Below are positions 57,540 to 64,000 of a DNA stretch of 64,000 nucleotides, in pieces. Numbering within the stretch: position 1 is the stretch's first letter; the number at the start of each line of letters is the position of its first letter. Made by a program: the position numbers and the translations under genes. Origin of the DNA: Hetaerina americana (Eukaryota > Arthropoda > Insecta > Odonata > Calopterygidae); assembly GCA_022747635.1 (NCBI GenBank), contig JAKTNV010000004.1:88476552-88540551 (forward strand), given 5' to 3'. The notes beneath the pieces are model-generated. The model did not search any database. It was not told where the DNA came from and worked only from the letters and a program-made list of their open reading frames with translations.

Positions 57540-58119
57540 GCGGTTTGTCTAGTCTGATATTCCTCTAATGCCAGAATACCTGCCATGGTACAATTTAAAT
57601 CGCATACGCAACGTTACCATGTAGGTTTGCTGTGGGTTGTCCACATTTCGTATTTCGGATACACGAAGCGAAGGAGTGTACACCACAATTATGTACTTGG
57701 TAACATTTCCCGGAAATCTCACGAGAAATTTTTCCTTCTTTCCATATCATACCTATTTTCTCTAAAAGTTACCTAAAAATCACTCTTATACGTTGTATTT
57801 TCAAAGAACGACTTAGGAGTTATTTCTGAACAAAGTATCAGAATTATTTCTCCAGTGAGGGGGGCTACGTGAAGTCATTTCATTCATATTTTTTTTTTAA
57901 TTTGCTATTCGACAGAATCAATTGACTCCTGAAAATATTGTGATGGCCTAAATAGGTTTCCGATCTCAGCATGAAGATGGCAGAAGTCTTCAAAAAAAGT
58001 TGAAGAATGTTATTGCGCAGGAATTGAAAGGTACAAAATGCAAGCTATATTAGACACTGTTGTTGTTCGATAATCGTTTCAATGAGTTGTTGTGAGGGTT
58101 TCTTTGAAAAAAGAACATT
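57540..58119. other. No recognisable features
   Basis: The left end of the mariner element at 58120 may lie within this stretch, but its terminal repeat could not be placed. Confidence 0.4.
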
Positions 58120-59175
58120 TTAAGTATCGAGTAGTTGCCATGAAATATTAGGTTACGAAAGGTAATACACCTACGAAAATCAAAGACGAGTGAGATTATG
58201 CTTACGGGGACTCTGCAGCATTATTTACGACCGTGAAATTTTGAGAAGCTGAATTTAAAGGTGGCCCTACCAGCTTGGCTGATGATGAGCGCTCAGGTCG
58301 GCAAAACACTGCGAAAACCTCCGATGGCATCGAAAACGTTCACCAAATGGTACTGGACGAACGTTAAGTTAAGGTTAGAGAGGTGGCAGAGGCTATGATT
58401 ATATGGAAAGAACGCGTTTGTCATATATTAACTGATGAATAATAGAACATGCCTAAGCTATTCGCCAGTTGGATGCCGTATTAGCTCACTTTGGACCTAA
58501 AATGCATTGCAATGAACATTGTCAAGGTCCTGTGGGAGCTGTTTAAGCAAATCAAGACAGATTTTCTCATCGATTCATAACTGTAGGTAAAAATGGGATC
58601 CATCACTACACTCCAGAGATGAAAGAAGAATCAAAATAGTGAGTTGAAAAGGGTAAACCTGCTCCAAAAAAAGGTAAAGACAGTACCTATGGCCGGGAAG
58701 GTGATGGCGACAGTTTTTGGGATATTGACGGAATTGTGCTCATCGATTATCTTCAAAAAGTTAAAGCATAACAGTTGTCTTTTATATACGCATCCTTAAT
58801 TGATAGGCTGAAGGTAGAAATTGAAAAAAAAGACCGTATTTGAGGATGAAATCACTTTTCTCTCATGACAATTCACCTTCTCACACTTCTCGGACGATTC
58901 ATAGCTAAAATTTATGAATTTCACTTCCAATTGGTTGACCACTCCGTATGCACGACCTCTGGCCATAGGACTTTTTTCTGCTTCACAATCTTAAAATATT
59001 GCTTGTAGGATATAGATTTTCATCGGGCGATGAGGTTATCGCATACGCAAATGCCTATTTTGCAGAGAAAGACGTAAAGTATTTTATGTAAATGTTAAAA
59101 AAGTTGGAGCATCACTCAAAAAAGTGTATCGGCTTGAAAAGATACTACACAGAAAAAAGAAAAAAATTGAACAAA
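58120..59175 (+). mobile_element. Decayed mariner transposon, near full-length coding region
   Basis: Plus-strand reading with frame changes gives YGDSAALFTTVKF, EAEFKGGPTSLADDERSGRQ, ENVHQMVLDER, VKVREVAEAM and KERVCHIL, the N-terminal DNA-binding part. Then come HHYTPEMKEESK, APKKGK, SFWDIDGIVLIDYLQKVKA (catalytic 'WD.hGi..iDyL' block), SLIDRLKVEIEKK and finally LKKLEHHSKKCIGLKRYYTE ('kLehRw.KCi.lkGdYve'). Many stops and shifts occur. The 'YSPDLAP' region is unreadable. This resembles the irritans-type mariner lineage. Confidence 0.85.
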
Positions 59176-59179
59176 AAAT

Positions 59180-60115
59180 GTCTCATTCATTTCTTTGGTT
59201 GGAAACTTTTCAGACTGCCCTTTAGATCCGAAACGTTCTGCAATGGGGTGGCTATATATGTTAACTCTTACCTACTTTTGGAATTACGATAATGTTTAGA
59301 GTAAAATTTCATTTTATGCCATCAAGAACTAATTCTAACCATGTGATGTTTTCTCCCCTCCCAATTTAAAATTCTCTTTTTATTAAGTTACCAAAAAATT
59401 CTAATATTTTGTAGCTTAACAAAATCAATTGCATACGAAGTTATTCTTTGCAAAGTTTCGAAATTAGCTCTCAAATGGTAGTGTTTAGTGAATTTGTTGC
59501 CTCCCCCCAATTCCCTAATTTCAAAATATATTTTCTTTAATATTTAGCATAAGTAACTCTTTTAATTTGGAGTGCAACAGAGCTAAATAAGAACTAATTA
59601 TTTGCAATGCATTAGAATTAGTTCCGAAATTCACCCAGTCGCAAAGGCTTACATTTATCCTAATTAATATGCAAAGTGGTAAAACACTACTGTACTGTTA
59701 GAGGTATACCTTCCAGGATGTCACGAAATTTCTTAATTCACAGGCGAGAGCACTGGATGCCATAGATGCCTCCAATTTAGCCGACAACACAGGGCGAGGC
59801 GTCAGTCCCTTGTTTTGTTGTGTAATGTTACATTGGGTTTTATAATTAAAATATGCATTTCCAATATATCTGATACACCAACCCTTTACTCTACCAGACT
59901 CGAGCCATATTTTTCGTGTTCACGCTAGGATATGGTATTAGCTTCCTCTTATCTGTTGATTTCGATGCGGTGACCACCCATGACACACGTATTCTTTACA
60001 GCCATCGCATTAATTCAAAGCCAGAGTATGCAATGCTGGGTAAATAATGGGCTCAGAGTAAGGTAATATTGAGAGTTCCCCGATGACTCCCTGTTGGCGT
60101 TCATGAATGACGTGG
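59180..60115. other. AT-rich DNA without recognisable features
   Basis: The 3' terminal repeat of the mariner at 58120 should lie near 59300 but could not be identified. Confidence 0.45.
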
Positions 60116-60119
60116 TTTG

Positions 60120-60706
60120 CTCAAAAAAGAGTTACCGTTCATTTTTTATAACATACGTTTACTCATCTAAATAGAGATGGCTCTTCTCAAAGTAGTGCCT
60201 TTTGGATGTAACCCATTTTTCAGATATTTATGTACAGTCTTGCAAGTCACAGGGAGACGATTCTCGACAGTTCCTTCAAAATCACCTCAACAGCTTCCGA
60301 CACTGCTTCTGATAATGAAAAACATTTTATACGGAGGTGCTTCCTTATGCTAGGGAACAGAAAGAGATCAAATTTAACCAGAAGACCTAGACGATAGAGA
60401 GGATGGCAAATAAACTTCATGTTGATTTTCGCGAGATAGTCATCAACTATGTTTGTGGTGCTCGGTGTTGTCATGGAGTAGCATTCACACTTTCTTGCTT
60501 TGAAATTGGGTCTTTTGCTATTGAACTTGCCTTGGAGAATTTTCACTAATTTTCTCCATTTTTCTTCCATTAATTTGATCACTTCCGCTTCCCAGTAAGC
60601 CAAACAGCTAATTGTAATGAAATATAGAAAACGTAATTGAAATGATAGCTGCAATAAGCTTTGGTTTTTGGGACCAGTCCCGATACTTATTGGGACGGAC
60701 CCTGTA
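60120..60706 (-). mobile_element. Internally deleted mariner-family transposon sharing ends with the 15.3 kb relic
   Basis: The minus strand starts after TA with CAGGGTCCGTCCCAATAAGT (then ATCGGGACTGG), the terminal repeat also seen at 15552-15597. The transposase then begins abruptly in its second half: KRPNFKARKCECYSM, VDDYLAKINMKFICHPLYRL, FDLFLFPSIRKHLRIKCFSL, EAVSEAVEVILKELS, and after a frame change EKWVTSKRHYFEKSH. These match 'rphfkark......naP.H.a..v.dyLak..v..l.HPPYSPDLAPaDFfLFP.lKkhLrGkrF'. Catalytic Asp positions in YSPDL are lost. The N-terminal half is deleted. Confidence 0.82.
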
Positions 60707-60709
60707 TTT

Positions 60710-61400
60710 ACCGCACGCAAAAAGTTTCCATACTAATTCTTCTACGCATAGCCTCATACATTGAATAGTGTGCAGGGGCATATCAAACCTTAAAATATAT
60801 TAAAGGAAGCATTTTGGTTCGTTGATATCTTCTTTGATATTTTATTCTTATTCCAGTAATTTCAGTTTCAATAAAATTAGAGAAGATGGCATTTTAAAAT
60901 TCTTAATTAGTAAAAAGAACTCGAAGTTACTTTGGATCTTGCTTTAATTTCAAAATATGAGTCAATTCTGGATGCATTGGTAGTACAAGTACATTTTAAA
61001 ATGCCTGATTGATAAATATAAAAGAAATATGAATCTGAACTGAAATTTTTAAATAAACAATTCACTTTGCGAGCATTATTGGATGAAAGCCAAAATAAAT
61101 GCTATCTTTACTAATCCCTGCTTGTACATTTGTTAGCCAAGTAAAAAAATTAAGTCTTCATCTATGAGTCCTCCACTTCCTTTATAATTAACTGATAAAA
61201 TAAATTTTAAAGTTTTACGTTATAACGCGACCAATAACTGAGTTCTCATAGCCCAAAATGGCACTACAGATAGAAAATTATTTACATAGGATGGAGTTAC
61301 ACGGCGGAAAAAATTAATTTCATCCAATCGGTAAAAATGGAAATTCATGCTATTCCTGCAGTCGGCAAAGAAAATAAAGCGGCACTTTGGAATCACGCGT
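60710..61400. other. AT-rich DNA without recognisable features
   Basis: No open frame or repeat of interest. Confidence 0.5.
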
Positions 61401-62050
61401 CATTCCGCTCCGTCCCTTTTCTTTATTTCTGTTCCTTCCCTTTTCTTTATTTTTACCTCTGAATAGTCATGGCACCGCGCGTATGGGTCCTTATTGTGAG
61501 TAAATGCCCATCCATGTCCTTCCTTCCGCCCCGGTGAACCCGCGGCCCCGAGCGAACAAACGAGAGCCAACCCCTTTCACCGTTCACCTTTCGCTATCGA
61601 CGGGCCATGTTTCCAGAACACTTGCCACGAGGGAGCGCCCACGAATTTCTCACGCCTCCACCTTTCGCTCGGATCAACCGTGAAATGGAGAGGAGGGGCG
61701 CAAGTGACGTGGTGGGGAAGGGAGGGGGAGGGACTCAGCCGCCCCGGGGCAGATACCCAATCGAATATTTCCCTCCACTTTTCTTCGAACTTCCATTTCG
61801 CATCCCGCTAGCTCCTATCCACCGGCAAATCTCTCAAATGCTTTTTGGTAGCTAGGTGTTATTCTTTGTTTGAATGAGTGAATGGAAGAAGAAGGGAATT
61901 TACCGAAAACTCCGAGGATTACTTGCCCTCCTCCCATCCCTGCAAGTGGATTGACCGGGAGAAGGCACTTTGGCCGAAGCAGCGGAGGGGAGCACTAGTC
62001 ACCTCCGAGTCGGGGTCGCCTTCTCAAAAGCGGACGCTTTACTTTTATCG
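61400..62050. other. GC/CpG-rich patch
   Basis: CpG-dense DNA (GAACCCGCGGCCCCGAGCGA near 61537) with frames at 61607-61855 and 61878-62192 (+) that show no domain. Composition resembles the other GC-rich patches. Confidence 0.45.
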
Positions 62051-62439
62051 GCAGTCACAATGTAATATTTCTACTTCCAGAATGTACTCTCTCAGTTCAA
62101 ATGTTGTGTATGTCCTAATTTCTTCATTAATCCTGTTTTTTCTAACTACTGACATTTTTGTTTCCATTCAATACTCTCGTTCTGCAAGTTAAAGGGAATC
62201 ATAGGTGAGTAGACTGAATGGCATAATGCTTCTCAGAATAAAATACTGTGGGAGAAGGGATTTTCATAAAAATTTCGGTGTATTTGCAGATAACTAACTG
62301 CTCAGTGGCTTTATAGAGGAATTGAAGTTTGCAAATATCACAAATGAGAGATATTTACCTTATCCTGAGAGTTACTGGGGGAGTTTATAGAAATGCCCCT
62401 ATAAAAATAAATCCCAATTCCATCAATTTAATTTTGAAT

Positions 62440-62540
62440 TGAAAGAAGTAACTTTGTAAATCCACACGAACTTTATTTAAAACACGATCTAGGTTTCGGC
62501 GTTGGGCATAATCATCAGGTAGTTCCTGCAGAAAATAACT
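62440..62540 (-). repeat. Penelope-like terminal fragment with hammerhead-like core, single copy
   Basis: The minus strand reads CCTGATGATTATGCCCAACG, CCGAAACCTAGATCGTG, then TTTTAAATAAAGTTCGTGTG. The order (CUGAUGA, imperfect stem, GAAAC, loop, GUN, then an AAATAAAG..GTGGA string) matches the 55.3 kb fold-back. The cleavage-site base is G, which hammerheads do not accept, so it would be inactive. Confidence 0.4.
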
Positions 62541-62544
62541 TTAT

Positions 62545-63045
62545 GTATATAACTTTAGAGGGGGGGAGAATGGGTCAGTAAGAGTGAGAGGAGAGGGGAG
62601 GGTGGAGGGGCAAAAAGAAGGTGGTAAAAGGAAGGTGGATGATCAAGCTTGTAATTGCACTAAACCAAGAAGCTTTCACAAAGAGGAGGGAATTGATGAC
62701 AGGGACGTTGAGTAAGGTTGTTGAAGAAGCAAATAAATTATTGCTGCCCCGCTTTTTTGATAAATTTGTGTATGTTTGTGTTTTCGTGTGGAATAAAAAA
62801 CACACATGCATGCACGGAAAACTTTGGAAAAGCGATTTTTAAGAGTTTGATTCCACTTTCGTGAAACTCACAAGAAGAAAGACATGCATAAAGAAGAATA
62901 CGCACTGCAGAATAAGAATCTTCCTTGGTGTGGCCACCGTCTCTTTTGGAAGATATGAGAGGACTAAGGCGAGAGGACTGAAGTTGGGATAGTAGGTTGC
63001 GCAATTCTGAAGAGTTCATTCACCTAAACGCAACCGTTGGCAAAA
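62545..63045. other. No recognisable features
   Basis: Purine-rich around 62560-62640. Frames at 62575-62811 (-) and 62621-62842 (+) overlap and have no motif. Confidence 0.45.
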
Positions 63046-63049
63046 CATT

Positions 63050-63562
63050 GATACACTCCTTTATTCCAGAGACAATGGATCAATGGATATTTGGGTTACA
63101 AAAGGCAATAGCTGAAACAAGGTAATATCCGCGGTTTTTTAATGCCCGTGGAATCATACAAATCGATTACTTTCAACAAGAAAACGAAAAATCGAGAGTA
63201 TTGTGCTTCGCTATTTCAAGCGACGAAATCAAGACAAAACGTCCTCATTCAACAAAAAATTCCCTTCCATTAAGACAATACACGGGTTTAAACCTGCGCA
63301 GTTTTCATGGCGAAAGTTATGGAATTAAATTTCAATTTTTACAGCATCTACCCCATATTGACCAGATTTTTACCCAACACAATTTTTTTTCCAAAGTTGA
63401 AACCGCTTCTTGGCAGAAAAAGATTCACATCGAACGAGGTCATCGCAAACGATGCTGACTATTTTGAAGGCCATCCAAAATCCTACTTTTTGGACGGCTT
63501 TGAAAGGTTAAAGAAACGCTTGGAAAAGTTTATCGAGCGTAAAAGAAAATATTTTGAAATAT
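63050..63562 (+). mobile_element. Decayed mariner transposon, C-terminal half
   Basis: Plus-strand reading with frame changes gives SFIPETMDQWIFG ('hYtPEtk.qs.qW'), RFFNARGIIQIDYFQQENEK ('FwDa.Gii.iDyl..g'), DEIKTKRPHS ('deI..KRPHL'), then MAKVMELNFNFYSIYPILTR. The next block is GRKRFTSNEVIANDADYFEG, ending HPKSYFLDGFERLKKRLEKF. These are the catalytic and C-terminal blocks of a mariner transposase. The last 85 codons (63307-63564) are open. In the YSPDLAP block the aspartate is replaced. The N-terminal DNA-binding half is missing. Confidence 0.85.
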
Positions 63563-64000
63563 AAAATACAAGGTCCCAAAATTATTTGTTTGCTATTTTT
63601 CTTAGGAAATTATTCAACTACGCACACATTCATTCATGAAAGTGTCTTTTCTGAGTGTAATTGCTTCGAAGTTAATATCCAGTTATAGAATTACCCTCTT
63701 TGAGCCAACCTACAGCAAAGAGAATTAATATTTTCACAGAGAAAAAGTTAGTATGTTTAAAAAATATTGGCCAATAAACAGTGTTCATATTCATGAGCGA
63801 TAAAAGAAAAGAGCCTAGATAGTTGACATTAGGCATTGAAGTTCCAGTAGGCTCTCTTTTTTAAAAACTTCAAACCGCCAGAAACATCTTATTGATATAT
63901 GGCTGAGGTCATTTTAATTAAAATCTCAGGAGAATTTTGCATCAACCAAAAAATCACTCGATAAGGAAACAGGGAGTTGGGAGAGCAGGGAACAAGTGAC
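63563..64000. other. AT-rich DNA without recognisable features
   Basis: The right terminal repeat of the preceding mariner is not identifiable. Nothing else was seen to the window edge. Confidence 0.45.

Overview
This window is eukaryotic, AT-rich and almost entirely non-genic. It most likely comes from an arthropod, probably an insect. The reasons are the dense population of decayed mariner-family transposons, a Penelope-like retroelement, non-LTR retrotransposon relics, two families of tRNA-derived SINEs, many TA/CA microsatellites, and CpG-rich patches in an AT-rich background. No bacterial-style gene organisation, operon, CRISPR array or rRNA was seen. The species cannot be named from the sequence alone.

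The only stretch I would defend as host protein-coding DNA is a short first coding exon at 42375-42510 (+). It encodes a classical signal peptide and ends in a strong GTGAGT donor in phase 1. An in-frame stop lies upstream, and a GC/CpG-rich zone of about 2.5 kb precedes it, probably the promoter and 5' UTR. The rest of that gene should lie to the right, beyond or within a very large first intron; no convincing second exon was found. A weaker coding-like stretch sits at 24504-24737.

Layout: 0.4-1.8 kb, decayed Penelope-like element (RT plus GIY-YIG, minus strand). 2.1-2.5 kb, SINE-1 between TA microsatellites. 2.7-3.9 kb, GC-rich patch. 7.8-11.1 kb, a non-LTR graveyard: two RT relics with xDD motifs, a SINE-1 copy, then an endonuclease domain and an SGNH-esterase-like ORF1 of a CR1-type element, all minus except the SINE. 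12-15.6 kb, GC-rich patches, a SINE-2 copy and a mariner 3' end. 16.1-17.7 kb, a mariner relic next to a complete but internally deleted mariner with near-perfect terminal inverted repeats. 18.7 kb, minus-strand SINE-1. 26.8-27.3 kb, another mariner lineage. 27.8 kb, paired hairpins. 32.4 kb, SINE-2 with a perfect 13-bp target duplication. 37 kb, mariner relic. 39.9-42.5 kb, GC-rich upstream region and exon 1. 42.85 kb, SINE-2 in the inferred intron 1. 44 kb, 223-bp duplicated unit. 44.7-49.7 kb, further GC-rich patches. 54-55.9 kb, non-LTR RT relics and a 180-bp fold-back. 57-63.6 kb, truncated SINE-2 and three more mariner relics.

Nothing here forms a pathway. The content is a promoter and first exon embedded in old transposable elements. 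The features most worth a second look are the fold-back carrying a hammerhead-ribozyme-like core (55.3 kb), the deleted mariner with intact ends (16.8 kb), the hairpins at 27.8 and 39.9 kb, and the signal-peptide exon. All family assignments come from reading translated motifs by eye, with no database search.
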